Assembly (NCBI GenBank): GCA_007119985.1
Contig: SKOQ01000121.1
Coordinates: forward strand, 1 to 20,855
DNA length: 20,855 nucleotides
DNA from: Marinospirillum sp.
GTDB taxonomy: Bacteria; Pseudomonadota; Gammaproteobacteria; Pseudomonadales; Halomonadaceae
Direction: 5' to 3'
The translations under genes were made by a program, and so were the position numbers. Below the pieces are notes generated by a model. The model was not told the origin of the DNA. It was given only the letters and a program-made list of their open reading frames with translations, and did no database searches. The stretch's first letter is position 1. Every line of letters begins with the position of its first letter. Shown one piece after another: positions 1-7,908 of this stretch.

Positions 1-130
1 CACTTCCTACATCCATGTAGGTCGCAAGGCGAAATTGATCGAAAAAGCGGAGTTTACACGGAGTAAATGAGCATTTTGAGACCCAATTTCAACGCAGTAT
101 GACCAAGCGCAGTAGTTAATCAGAGGCTTC
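1..130. other. Non-coding tail downstream of phoU, possible dispersed repeat
   Basis: No convincing gene lies here. The stretch carries two short inverted repeats: CCTACAT (6-12) with ATGTAGG (15-21), and TTTAC (53-57) with GTAAA (63-67). GGAGT also occurs twice, at 49-53 and 60-64. Neither hairpin is followed by a T-run on the minus strand, so it does not look like an intrinsic terminator for the pst-phoU operon. Its style resembles intergenic dispersed repeats, but a copy number cannot be judged from one window. Confidence 0.3.
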
Positions 131-841
131 CTAGCTTGCAGGCGTTGGCCGATAGCGCACATCCTGCCCTTCGACCAGATAAATGAGCATTTCAGCCAGA
201 TTACTGGCGTGATCACCCAAGCGCTCCAAAGAGCGCAACACCCACATCATCTCCATCATTTTGGGGAGCTGCGTGGGCTGTTCTTGCATTTGCTTTAGCC
301 ATTCCTGGCACAGGCGACGATAGAGCTGATCCACCTGGTCATCGGCGGCGATCACCTCCCGCGCGCGCTGCACATCAAAGCGCGCAAAGGCATTCAACAC
401 CTTGTTGAGCATCTGGCGAACCTGCTGCCCGAGCTGCTCCAAATCACCCTCTAGCGGCGCTTCCATAGGCAAGTTCGCTTCCGTCAAGCTGAGCGACGCG
501 CGCGCGATCTTACTCGCCTCATCGCCCATCCGCTCTAAATCTGCCGTGGCGCGAATCACGGCCAGCACCAGGCGCAGATCCGAAGCTGCGGGCTGACGTC
601 GCGCCAGCACTTGCGTACACAGCTCATCCAGTTGGAGTTGGAGCTGATTCACCTGTTTATCCTGTTTTCTAACCTGCTGCGCCAAGCCGCTATCGGCTTG
701 CAGGAGCGCTTGCATCGCATGCTGCATCTGCTGCTCAACCAGCCCGCCCATTTCAAGCAGCTGACTGCGGATCAGTTCGAGCTCTTGATGGAACTGCCGT
801 GAAATATGCACATTCATTACTGTATTTTTTTTATTGATCAT
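131..841 (-). CDS. phoU: Phosphate signalling regulator PhoU
   Basis: PhoU is a cytoplasmic helical protein that connects the Pst transporter to the PhoR sensor kinase and represses the Pho regulon when phosphate is plentiful. The 236-residue product has the family's normal length and its two-repeat architecture. Each repeat carries the metal-binding E(R)xGD signature: ERMGD at residues 103-107 and ERLGD at 206-210. The region HISRQFHQELELIRSQ near the N-terminus matches the family start. The ATG at 841 puts HISRQF about as far from the N-terminus as in E. coli; a second ATG at 817 is possible. It is the last gene of the pst operon, starting 9 nt after pstB stops, so it is surely co-transcribed with it. 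Confidence 0.97.
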   Translation of the reverse strand: MINKKNTVMNVHISRQFHQELELIRSQLLEMGGLVEQQMQHAMQALLQADSGLAQQVRKQDKQVNQLQLQLDELCTQVLARRQPAASDLRLVLAVIRATADLERMGDEASKIARASLSLTEANLPMEAPLEGDLEQLGQQVRQMLNKVLNAFARFDVQRAREVIAADDQVDQLYRRLCQEWLKQMQEQPTQLPKMMEMMWVLRSLERLGDHASNLAEMLIYLVEGQDVRYRPTPAS

Positions 842-850
842 GCATGCACC

Positions 851-1663
851 CTAGCCATAACGGCCCGTAATATAATCCTCCGTCGCCTGCTGACGGGGAT
901 TGGTAAAGATCTGGTTGGTATCATCAAATTCGATCAGACGCCCCTGATCTAAAAAAGCAGTCCGATCAGCAACCCGAGCAGCCTGCTGCATATTGTGTGT
1001 CACGATCACCAAGGTGTAGTCAGCTTTGAGCTGATGAATCAATTCTTCAATTTTGAAAGTTGATAGCGGATCAAGCGAGGAAGCCGGCTCATCCATCAAC
1101 AGCACTTGTGGACGCACTGCCAAAGCCCGCGCAATGACCAAGCGTTGTTGCTGCCCGCCTGAGAGTTCTAATGCGGAGCGATCCAGCCTGTCTTTCACCT
1201 CATCCCATAAAGCCGCGGCCTGCAAAGCCCACTCCACCACTTCATCCAGCAAGCGTTTTTTATTGATGCCCTGAACGCGTAAACCAAACACCACATTTTC
1301 ATAAATACTTTTTGGAAAGGGATGGGGCTTTTGGAACACCATACCCACGCGACGGCGCAGTTCGGCCACATCAACCTTGGGGGTGTAGATGGCCTCGCCA
1401 TCCAGCTCGATCTCGCCCTGATGATGACTCGACTCAACCAGTTCATTCATGCGATTGAGCGCGCGCAACAAGGAGGTTTTGCCACAACCCGAGGGACCGA
1501 TCAGCGCGGTGACCTGCTGACGGGGAATCTCCATCGTGATCTGTTCTAGTGCCAGCATCTCACCATAAAAGAGGCTGAAGTCTTTTATCCTAAAGCTTGC
1601 ACTTGGCGATTTGATGACAGGCGGCGTCGAGCGCGCGCGTTGAGCGAATAAAGACAACACCAC
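851..1663 (-). CDS. pstB: Phosphate ABC transporter ATP-binding protein PstB
   Basis: PstB hydrolyses ATP to drive phosphate import through PstC and PstA at the inner membrane. Every ABC ATPase motif is visible: Walker A GPSGCGKT (residues 56-63), Q-loop Gln111, signature LSGGQ (167-171), Walker B VLLMDEP (187-193) and the switch His223. FQKPHPFPKSIYEN (110-123) is characteristic of PstB. The length, 270 residues, is normal, with a short extra N-terminus before the ABC core. Two adjacent GTG codons (1663 and 1660) could start translation. The Shine-Dalgarno sequence AAGGAG overlaps the pstA stop codon and lies 4 and 7 nt upstream of them, so the second GTG may be the real start. The gap to pstA is 8 nt. 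Confidence 0.97.
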   Translation of the reverse strand: MVLSLFAQRARSTPPVIKSPSASFRIKDFSLFYGEMLALEQITMEIPRQQVTALIGPSGCGKTSLLRALNRMNELVESSHHQGEIELDGEAIYTPKVDVAELRRRVGMVFQKPHPFPKSIYENVVFGLRVQGINKKRLLDEVVEWALQAAALWDEVKDRLDRSALELSGGQQQRLVIARALAVRPQVLLMDEPASSLDPLSTFKIEELIHQLKADYTLVIVTHNMQQAARVADRTAFLDQGRLIEFDDTNQIFTNPRQQATEDYITGRYG

Positions 1664-1671
1664 TTTGCTCC

Positions 1672-2655
1672 TTAAGAATCGAGTAGGCGATATTTTTCAC
1701 GCAGGCGTCTTCTCAGTCCCAGCGCCAGCAGATTCAGCAGCAGAATGACGCCAACGAGGAGCAAGGCTGTGGCATAAACAAGACTGAAGTCCACTGCTGG
1801 CGTTTCGCTATACAAATCAAAAACATGATAGCCAAGATGCATGAATTGACGATCAAAATGAATATAGGGGGCCTCACCATCAATCGGGAGATCCGGCGCC
1901 AGCTTGACGACACCCAGCAGCATCAGCGGAGCCACCTCGCCAGCGGCGCGTGCCATTGCCAGAATCAGCCCAGTCATCATGGCGGGGCTTGCCATCGGTA
2001 AGACCAGATGCCATAGGGTTTCCATCTGGTTACTACCCAGCGCCAGCGCGCTTTCACGCACTTGTCGAGGAATCCGCGCCAGCCCTTCCTCTGTGGCCAC
2101 GATCACCACCGGCAAGGTCAGCAAGGCCAAGGTGAGCGCTGCCCAAAGGAGGTTTGGACTGCCCAGTGTCGGTGTTGGCAGTTGATCGGCAAAAAACCAG
2201 CGATCCAGCTGCCCCCCCATCCCATAGATAAAAAACCCCAAGCCAAAGACACCATAGACAATCGAAGGCACGCCAGCCAGATTACGCACCGCAATTCTGA
2301 TCAGCTGGGTCAGCGCATTATTGGGCGCGTATTCATGCAGATAAACAGCAGCGAGGATGCCCATCGGAGCCACCAGCAAGGCCATCATCAACACCAAAAC
2401 TACGGTACCAAATAAGGCCGGAAACACCCCGCCCTGATCCATTGGGCTGCTGATAAACAGCCAGACCTGCTCGATAAAGAGCCGCAGGGCCTCGATCCAA
2501 CTGGCGCTGTCTTGCGGCCAGAAGTGGGCCAAACCAAGACGGCTTAAGAGCACAAGCAAAGCAGAGAACAGCAGCAGGCAGCTTACAACAGCAGCGGCAT
2601 TCAGTAGAATCCAGAGCTGGCCGTGGGTCCAACCGGGTAGGCGCAGAGGCGACAT
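1672..2655 (-). CDS. pstA: Phosphate ABC transporter permease PstA
   Basis: PstA is one of the two membrane subunits forming the phosphate channel. The 327-residue protein has about six hydrophobic segments (first at roughly 14-37). Its cytoplasmic EAA coupling loop, residues 189-221, reads EEGLARIPRQVRESALALG and continues to the LVLP motif; this loop contacts PstB. LAGVPSIVYGVFGLGFF (126-142) is typical of the family. I chose the ATG at 2655 over an upstream in-frame ATG at 2709, because 2655 overlaps the pstC stop as TAATG, the usual sign of translational coupling, and leaves a normal N-terminus. The C-terminus ends in a basic segment after the last membrane span. Confidence 0.96.
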   Translation of the reverse strand: MSPLRLPGWTHGQLWILLNAAAVVSCLLLFSALLVLLSRLGLAHFWPQDSASWIEALRLFIEQVWLFISSPMDQGGVFPALFGTVVLVLMMALLVAPMGILAAVYLHEYAPNNALTQLIRIAVRNLAGVPSIVYGVFGLGFFIYGMGGQLDRWFFADQLPTPTLGSPNLLWAALTLALLTLPVVIVATEEGLARIPRQVRESALALGSNQMETLWHLVLPMASPAMMTGLILAMARAAGEVAPLMLLGVVKLAPDLPIDGEAPYIHFDRQFMHLGYHVFDLYSETPAVDFSLVYATALLLVGVILLLNLLALGLRRRLREKYRLLDS

Positions 2656-4334
2656 TATCCGTGTCCCTCCAGCTGTTGCTGACGTCGCCGCCAGCCCTGA
2701 CGTATCCACTCTGCCAGCGTATTCGCGACCAGCGTCAGCACAAAAAGCACCAGTGCGGATAAAAAGAGCACGCGATAATGAGTGCTCTGGACACCAGCTT
2801 CTTGGATCTCAATCGCCATATTGGCTGCCAAACTGCGCAAGCCTTCGAGCAGATTGGCCCCCATCAGCGGCGTATTGCCCGAGGCCATCAACAGAATCAT
2901 CGTTTCTCCCACTGCACGCCCCAGCGCCAACATCACCGCAGCCAAAACACCCGGCCCTGCCAAAGGCAGTAGAACACGCCAGATGGTTTGCCAAGGTGTG
3001 GCGCCCAGTGCCATCGCCGCTTGCGTCATCCGGCCAGGAATCGCGGACAGCGCCTCTTCGACCAAGGCATAGAGACTGGGGATCAGCGCAAAACCCATCG
3101 CCATACCGACGACCAGGGCGTTGAGCTGATACACCGCCCATCCCTGTTCAACCTCTAGCCAGTTGGTCAGACGACCTCCAAACCAGAAGTGCTCTAACCT
3201 CGCCGCCAGCAACCATGTCAGCCCTAAACTGAGCAACAGCAAACCCAACGCATAGGCCATCCATAAGCCACCACCGCGCTGCTGCCAGCCCAAGCGCGGC
3301 AATAGGCTGGCTCCCAACAACAGCACCAGCGCAAGCGTCATCATCAAAAAGACCAGGCTGAAAAGCTGCGCTTCCAACCAAGGCGCTAAAAGCACCGCGG
3401 CGATCACACCCAAAATCACCGTCGGTACGGCTTCCATCATTTCTAAACTGGCCTTCACTCGCCGCTGCCAAGGGCGAGGCAGGAAGTAGGCGGTATAGAG
3501 CGCAGCACCAAGAGCCAATGGAAGCGCTAACAACAAGGCGACCAAAGCGGCCTTCAGGGTGCCAAAAGTCAAGGGAGCCAAGCTGAACTTAGGCTCGCCA
3601 ACCAGATTCCCCGGTGAAGCCTGCCAGAGTTGCAGCGGCTCAGCGTAGTGCTCGTATAGCACAGGTTGCCAGAGGGTGCGCCAAGCGACCTCAGGGTGTG
3701 GATTGTGAATCTGCCACACTTGGCGCTGAGTTGCGCTCTCAAGAGTGAGGCGATCCCCGTCATTGGACCAGTTGGCCGTCAACACTTGATCCAAGCCTGT
3801 CTCCACCTGCGCCAAAGGCGTCGCCCGCGTGCTATAAAATAGGCTCAACAGCCCCTGCTGATCCAGACTGGCAAAAACACGGCGCTGAGGCTCACTCCCT
3901 AGCCACACGGCCGGTGCATCCAGTTGCCAACGGCGTAAAGGCGTCCCATCACGAGCGACTAACTGGTGCTCAAGATGGCCATCGGCCAAGGCCACGATCT
4001 GGCTCTGCCCCCCAGCCAAGCCTTGTGCTGGTGGCAAATCCGCCTGAGCACTTGACGGCGCACCTTGTTGCTCAGAGGCGGTATAGGCTGTTTCCACTGG
4101 TTGCGCGGAGATCTGCTCCAGCTGCACGCGCCCCATCAACGGTAACACCACATACACCAAATAAAAGAAGATTGCCGAGATGGCGACCAGCACCCCTAGG
4201 CCACCCGCACTGACCAGAGCACGCCAAACGCGATCCAGCCCAGCACGACGTTGAATCACCCTCGCCGTATAGCGTTGCGCCAAAGCAGTATCTAAACGCG
4301 CCAAGGTATCACGTTGCAAAGGATTCAAGTTCAT
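2655..4334 (-). CDS. pstC: Phosphate ABC transporter permease PstC with large periplasmic insert
   Basis: PstC partners PstA in the membrane. At 559 residues it is far longer than E. coli PstC (about 320). The extra length is one block: after the first membrane span (about 40-68) comes a soluble region of about 185 residues (70-255), rich in Gln, Trp and Leu, before the remaining spans resume at LTFGTLKAALVALLLALPL. By topology the block should be periplasmic. Longer PstC proteins with such a domain are known in several marine and pseudomonad gammaproteobacteria. The core is orthodox: EAVPTVILGV (301-310) and the EAA loop starting EEALSAIPGRMTQAAMALG (426-444). The start overlaps the pstS stop as ATGA. 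What the insert binds is unknown. Confidence 0.95.
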   Translation of the reverse strand: MNLNPLQRDTLARLDTALAQRYTARVIQRRAGLDRVWRALVSAGGLGVLVAISAIFFYLVYVVLPLMGRVQLEQISAQPVETAYTASEQQGAPSSAQADLPPAQGLAGGQSQIVALADGHLEHQLVARDGTPLRRWQLDAPAVWLGSEPQRRVFASLDQQGLLSLFYSTRATPLAQVETGLDQVLTANWSNDGDRLTLESATQRQVWQIHNPHPEVAWRTLWQPVLYEHYAEPLQLWQASPGNLVGEPKFSLAPLTFGTLKAALVALLLALPLALGAALYTAYFLPRPWQRRVKASLEMMEAVPTVILGVIAAVLLAPWLEAQLFSLVFLMMTLALVLLLGASLLPRLGWQQRGGGLWMAYALGLLLLSLGLTWLLAARLEHFWFGGRLTNWLEVEQGWAVYQLNALVVGMAMGFALIPSLYALVEEALSAIPGRMTQAAMALGATPWQTIWRVLLPLAGPGVLAAVMLALGRAVGETMILLMASGNTPLMGANLLEGLRSLAANMAIEIQEAGVQSTHYRVLFLSALVLFVLTLVANTLAEWIRQGWRRRQQQLEGHG

Positions 4335-5290
4335 TGGGCTACCAGCCTTGCACGGGCCTGCGCTAGGTGGCTCTCACTCAACGGTAAGTATCCTGCATCC
4401 AGCAACAAAGCCTGCCCCTGATCCGACAAGACAAAGGCTAGAAAGGCGGCTTCTCGAGGCGGCAGCGGCTGACCTGGCACTTGATGGAGATAGAAATAGA
4501 GATAGCGCACAAAGCGCCCTGTCTCTAAAGGCACTTCACGTACGCCAGATGGAAGGCGCGTTGCACTGGCATAACCCAAGCCTCTCGGATCCTGCTCCAA
4601 CGCGCGCAAGATCGCGGTTGAACTCGGCAACTCCTGTACATCGACCCGAAAATCACCGCCACACAAGGCGTGCTGTTTAAAGAAGCTATGACTGCCAGAG
4701 GCCGAATTACGACCGTAGAGTCGCACACGCTGCGCTGCCAGTGGCCCTTCAACACCCAGATCGCGCCAACGCAGCGCGGCTGAGCGCCCACCGCACAGAC
4801 CGACCGCAGAAAAAAGCGCATCCAGCTGCAAACGACTCAGCGACGCCAGCGGATTATCCTGATGCACAAAAAGGGCGAGTTCATCCTGCGCCACAATCCA
4901 TTCCGTTGGCGGATAACCATGGCGCTGCACAAAAGCATCCACTTCATCTTCTCGCATCAAACGCGACATAGCCCCAAGCTGCGCGGTGCTTTCGATCAAA
5001 GCGGCTGGCGTGGTGGCCGAACCCGCCGCCTGCACCTGTACCTGCAAATCAGGATAGCGCTGATGAAAAGCCTCCGCCCAAAGCACCATCGGCTGCGCTA
5101 AGCTGGCTGAACCCACCAAACGCAGATGACCACTCAAGGCAGGAGGCTCAAGACCATCGCTGACCTTGGGCATCTCTTGGCTCGCCACCCCCTCTGCCCA
5201 AAAACAGAAGAGAAGGAGGCCAAACAAACCAGATCGCCGGTTGATCCGCTGCGTCTGGCCTTTGATCCTGCGACCGTCTCTCGAATTCAC
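4331..5290 (-). CDS. pstS: Periplasmic phosphate-binding protein, PstS-like
   Basis: This protein delivers phosphate to PstCAB from the periplasm. The 319 residues begin with a basic N-terminal stretch (about 1-20) and a hydrophobic core (GLFGLLLFCFWAEG, 21-34); cleavage near VAS|QE (35-39) is likely. The mature part has the PstS-type fold signals: LRLVGSASLAQP (56-67), a segment AAGSATTPAALIE facing the ligand (88-100), and the phosphate-loop-like RNSASGSHSFF (194-204). Cys166 and Cys210 could form a disulphide. Sequence is divergent from E. coli PstS, so identity rests on these motifs plus its first position in the operon. The start is GTG at 5290 with AAGAGAG upstream; no nearer Met would keep the signal peptide. 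Confidence 0.9.
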   Translation of the reverse strand: MNSRDGRRIKGQTQRINRRSGLFGLLLFCFWAEGVASQEMPKVSDGLEPPALSGHLRLVGSASLAQPMVLWAEAFHQRYPDLQVQVQAAGSATTPAALIESTAQLGAMSRLMREDEVDAFVQRHGYPPTEWIVAQDELALFVHQDNPLASLSRLQLDALFSAVGLCGGRSAALRWRDLGVEGPLAAQRVRLYGRNSASGSHSFFKQHALCGGDFRVDVQELPSSTAILRALEQDPRGLGYASATRLPSGVREVPLETGRFVRYLYFYLHQVPGQPLPPREAAFLAFVLSDQGQALLLDAGYLPLSESHLAQARARLVAQ

Positions 5291-5338
5291 CTATTGATGC
5301 TCTCTTGTGATGGGTTGCAAAGGGCCAACTGTGCCCTG

Positions 5339-5358
5339 TGGTCAGGTATGCCTGACCA
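5339..5358. repeat. Perfect palindrome in the pst leader
   Basis: TGGTCAGG (5339-5346) and CCTGACCA (5351-5358) form a perfect 8-bp inverted repeat around the 4-nt centre TATG. It lies between the -10 element and the pstS start, so it would be in the 5' untranslated RNA as a GC-rich hairpin, or serve as a dimeric operator on DNA. No T-run follows it on the minus strand, so a terminator role is not supported. Confidence 0.6.
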
Positions 5359-5375
5359 GCCGGAAAAAGCCTTTT

Positions 5376-5409
5376 AGCATAAAAAAGAAAGATGACAATT
5401 GGATGACAA
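5376..5409 (-). promoter_or_regulatory. Pho box and -10 element of the pst operon
   Basis: On the minus strand TTGTCAT occurs twice with an 11-bp period (plus-strand ATGACAA at 5392-5398 and 5403-5409). This is the PhoB direct-repeat pattern of two 7-mers separated by 4 nt. Ten nucleotides further downstream lies TATGCT (plus 5376-5381), a fair sigma-70 -10 element at the spacing expected when PhoB replaces -35 recognition. A further GTCA (plus TGAC, 5413-5416) precedes the pair off-register. The operon should therefore be induced by PhoB in phosphate starvation. Confidence 0.85.
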
Positions 5410-5450
5410 GACTGACACAAGACGCGAGTGGCTTCGAGCAGAAAAAAGAC

Positions 5451-5478
5451 TTGCTTTCTCTTTACTCCACACTAAGCT
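5451..5478 (+). promoter_or_regulatory. Possible sigma-70 promoter of the thioesterase gene
   Basis: TTGCTT (5451-5456) and TAAGCT (5473-5478) are separated by 16 nt, about 50 nt upstream of the thioesterase start. The match to consensus is only partial, so this is a weak candidate. It lies back-to-back with the Pho box promoter. Confidence 0.35.
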
Positions 5479-5530
5479 AGCCCCATCGCATGTGCGAAAT
5501 CAGCAGCCAATAAAGATAAGAGACTGAAAA

Positions 5531-5944
5531 ATGAATGCACTGGATGATTTGGAAGACAACCCTGGCCCCGAAGGTCAGCTCACCCTGAAAATCGTCGCCC
5601 ACCCTCAAGCCACCAACCTTCACGGCGATATTGCCGCGAGCTGGGTCATCACGCAGATGGAACAGGCCGTTGAGCTGGTCGCCGCCCGCCTTGCCAAGGG
5701 CCGTGCCGCCACGGTTGCCGTGACGAGCATGGATTTTCTCTGCCCAGTGCGTACAGGCAGTCTTGTCCAAATCCACACCCAACTGCTAGAAACCGGCACC
5801 AGCTCGATGCGCTTTCAAGTCGAAGTCTGGATTCTGCCACCCAATGAGAAAGACCCCAATAGCCTTTATAAGGTCACTGAGGCCAATTTTGTACTGGTGG
5901 CACTGGATGAACTCGGGCGGATTCGCAGCCTACCTCAGCATTGA
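5531..5944 (+). CDS. Acyl-CoA thioesterase, YciA-like hotdog fold
   Basis: Proteins of this family hydrolyse acyl-CoA to free acid and CoA in the cytoplasm. The 137-residue product is one hotdog domain of normal YciA length. It shows the catalytic-Asp segment NLHGDI (29-34, Asp33), TVAVTSMDFLCPVRTGSLV (61-79), matching the FLRPV/GD part of YciA, and the later EVWI and VTEANFVLVALDELG segments. YciA normally has GDIFGGW; here it is GDIAASW, so the two glycines after the catalytic loop are replaced and substrate preference may differ. It is a single-gene unit, divergent from pst and convergent with ispB, 13 nt away, with no obvious terminator between. The Shine-Dalgarno region is weak. Confidence 0.88.
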   Translation: MNALDDLEDNPGPEGQLTLKIVAHPQATNLHGDIAASWVITQMEQAVELVAARLAKGRAATVAVTSMDFLCPVRTGSLVQIHTQLLETGTSSMRFQVEVWILPPNEKDPNSLYKVTEANFVLVALDELGRIRSLPQH

Positions 5945-5957
5945 TACGCCAGCTAGG

Positions 5958-6932
5958 TTAACTCTTGCGCCCCAAGGCCATCTCAGCCAAAGCTGAAAGC
6001 GCATCACGATAAGGACTGGCAGGCAAGGCCGACAAACTCTGTTGCGCCTTAGCGGAGCAGATCGCGGCCTGCTCACGGGTGTAATCCAAAGCCCCCGTAC
6101 GACGCACGATGTCTAGCACGGCATCGAGCTGTTCCAATCCGCCTTGGCGTATCGCCTGACGAATCAGCAGGGCTTCTTCTTCGCTTCCCTGCTGCATCGC
6201 ATAGATCAGCGGCAGCGTGGGTTTACCTTCGGCCAGATCATCGCCGACATTCTTACCCATCACCGCAGCCTCGCCCTCATAATCGAGCAGGTCATCAATC
6301 AGCTGAAAAGCCAAACCCAGCTGAGCACCATATTCACGCAAGGCCGCTTCCTGCTCGGGAGTCGCACCAGCCACCACGGCCGCTGCCTGCGTCGCCCCTT
6401 CAAACAGCTTCGCGGTCTTGGCGTAGATCACCTCACGATACTGGGCTTCACTGATTTTGGGATTGCGCACATTGGTGAGCTGCATCACCTCACCCTCTGC
6501 CAGCACACAGGTCACCTTAGAAAGGATCTCCATCACCCGCATCGAGCCCACGCGCACCATCATTTCAAAGGAGCGCGAATAGAGAAAATCACCCACTAAA
6601 ACGCAAGATTGATTACTCCATTGCGTATTGGCGGTGGGCTTGCCACGGCGCAGACTGGATTCATCCACCACATCATCATGCAAGAGTGTAGAGGTGTGCA
6701 TAAATTCAATTAAAGCGGCCAGTAGAAGATGCTCAGGATCACGATAGCCGAGGGCGCGCCCCGCCAACAGCACCAGCAAGGGTCGCAGCCGCTTGCCACC
6801 ACTATCAATAATGTGATGAGCAATCTTCTCGACCAGAGGGACCTGAGAGCGACATTCGGCGAGGATCAACTGATCGACTGCGGCAAACTCTTGCGCAACG
6901 ACAGCATGAATAGGTGAGACACGAGCAGGCAT
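5958..6932 (-). CDS. ispB: Octaprenyl (polyprenyl) diphosphate synthase IspB
   Basis: IspB extends farnesyl diphosphate with isopentenyl units to make the all-trans side chain of ubiquinone and menaquinone. The 324-residue protein has the trans-prenyltransferase signatures: GGKRLRP (45-51), first aspartate-rich motif DDVVD (86-90) followed by RRGKPT, GEVMQL (147-152) and second aspartate-rich motif DDLLD (213-217). It aligns closely with E. coli IspB. An in-frame ATG at 6977 would add 15 residues but has an AGG abutting the start; the ATG at 6932 has AGGA at proper distance and fits family length. Chain length of the product cannot be read from sequence. It is divergent from rplU, the typical gammaproteobacterial arrangement. 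Confidence 0.96.
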   Translation of the reverse strand: MPARVSPIHAVVAQEFAAVDQLILAECRSQVPLVEKIAHHIIDSGGKRLRPLLVLLAGRALGYRDPEHLLLAALIEFMHTSTLLHDDVVDESSLRRGKPTANTQWSNQSCVLVGDFLYSRSFEMMVRVGSMRVMEILSKVTCVLAEGEVMQLTNVRNPKISEAQYREVIYAKTAKLFEGATQAAAVVAGATPEQEAALREYGAQLGLAFQLIDDLLDYEGEAAVMGKNVGDDLAEGKPTLPLIYAMQQGSEEEALLIRQAIRQGGLEQLDAVLDIVRRTGALDYTREQAAICSAKAQQSLSALPASPYRDALSALAEMALGRKS

Positions 6933-7043
6933 CTTGGTTTTCCTGGGCAGGGGGGTCACAGAGAGAATCGAAGGCATCCTAGCAGTCAGGGCAGGGGTGT
7001 CAAGATCTCTAGCCCGCGCCGTCCACTGAGATGGGCAATTGAC

Positions 7044-7072
7044 TTGCGTTCGGCGTTAAGATCACCTAAAAT
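7044..7072 (+). promoter_or_regulatory. Promoter of rplU-rpmA
   Basis: TTGCGT (7044-7049) and TAAAAT (7067-7072) are separated by the optimal 17 nt. The predicted start near 7080 would give an untranslated leader of about 108 nt before rplU, long enough for a regulatory structure, although I see no strong hairpin in it. Confidence 0.65.
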
Positions 7073-7187
7073 CACGCGTCCTTTTATCTGGCGCTCCCTG
7101 CACGAGGGTTACCAAAGAGTCTCCCTTCACACCAGGTATCAGAAGCATCCCTTATATCCAGATAAAATCTTGCAAGCGGAGAGTAAA

Positions 7188-7499
7188 ATGTACGCAGTCA
7201 TTAAAAGCGGTGGTAAGCAGTATCGCGTCAAAGAAGGTCAAACCCTGAAGCTGGAAAAAATCGAAGTCGCCACTGGTGAAAGCATTCAGTTTGACGAAGT
7301 GCTGCTGGTTTCTGACGGCGAAAACATCAAGGTTGGCGCTCCTGTTGTTGCCGGCGCTAAAGTGACCGCTGAAGTGGTTGATCACGGCCGTGGTGATAAA
7401 ATCCGTATCATCAAGTTCCGTCGTCGTAAGCACCACATGAAGCGTCAAGGTCACCGCCAGTGGTACACAGAAGTGAAAATCACAGGTATTGCGGGCTAA
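7188..7499 (+). CDS. rplU: 50S ribosomal protein L21
   Basis: L21 binds 23S rRNA in the large subunit. The 103 residues start MYAVIKSGGKQYRVKEG and end with the basic segment FRRRKHHMKRQGHRQWYTEVKI, both diagnostic and at normal length. The reading frame is open 48 codons upstream, but the ATG at 7188 with GGAGAG before it is the family start. It is followed 65 nt later by rpmA, the near-universal partner, and both are driven by the promoter at 7044-7072. Confidence 0.99.
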   Translation: MYAVIKSGGKQYRVKEGQTLKLEKIEVATGESIQFDEVLLVSDGENIKVGAPVVAGAKVTAEVVDHGRGDKIRIIKFRRRKHHMKRQGHRQWYTEVKITGIAG

Positions 7500-7564
7500 T
7501 CCAGCAATCAGATGTGTTTTCAGCTTAACTTATTTTGATTCACCAAATTCTGAGGTAGAGAATC

Positions 7565-7822
7565 ATGGCACATAAAAAAGCCGGTGGTAGTACGCGTAAC
7601 GGACGCGATTCCGAAAGCAAACGCCTTGGCGTCAAACTCTTTGGCGGTCAAGCTGTTCAGGGCGGTAACATTATCGTTCGTCAGCGCGGCACCAAATTCC
7701 ACGCTGGTACCAACGTTGGCATCGGCAAGGATCACACTCTTTTTGCTAAGGCAGAAGGCGTGGTCAAGTTTGAAGTCAAAGGTCCTAAGAACCGTCGCTT
7801 CGTGAGCGTGGTTCCTGCCTGA
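7565..7822 (+). CDS. rpmA: 50S ribosomal protein L27
   Basis: L27 reaches with its N-terminus towards the peptidyl transferase centre. The 85-residue product begins MAHKKAGGSTRNGRDSESKR, the unprocessed gammaproteobacterial form with no cleaved N-terminal extension of the Firmicutes type. It continues with LGVKLFGGQAVQGGNIIVRQ, the family core. Shine-Dalgarno GAGGT precedes the ATG. It is co-transcribed with rplU; downstream hairpins (7822-7908) separate it from obg. Confidence 0.99.
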   Translation: MAHKKAGGSTRNGRDSESKRLGVKLFGGQAVQGGNIIVRQRGTKFHAGTNVGIGKDHTLFAKAEGVVKFEVKGPKNRRFVSVVPA

Positions 7823-7841
7823 TTCCAATCTTGATTGGAAT
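7822..7841. repeat. Hairpin at the rpmA stop codon
   Basis: ATTCCAAT (7822-7829) and ATTGGAAT (7834-7841) form a perfect 8-bp stem with a CTTG loop, starting on the last base of the rpmA stop codon. No T-run follows, so it is more likely to protect the 3' end of the transcript or cause pausing than to terminate. Confidence 0.6.
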
Positions 7842-7876
7842 GGCTTTATGGCAGCAATATAAAGCTCTGCCATCAA

Positions 7877-7908
7877 AAAAAGGCTCTGCCATGCGGTAGG
7901 GCCTTTTT
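7877..7908 (+). terminator. Intrinsic terminator between rpmA and obg
   Basis: AAAAAGGC (7877-7884) pairs with GCCTTTTT (7901-7908). Inside, CTGCC (7886-7890) pairs with GGTAG around an ATGC loop, giving a stem of about 14 bp with G-U pairs. The 3' arm ends in five Ts and the 5' arm begins in As, so it could act in both directions. It would limit transcription from rplU-rpmA into obg. Confidence 0.8.

Noticed and set aside
7..216. A 69-codon minus-strand frame running into phoU
   Set aside because: Its start lies inside phoU and its remainder covers the repeat-like segment; no protein family is recognisable.
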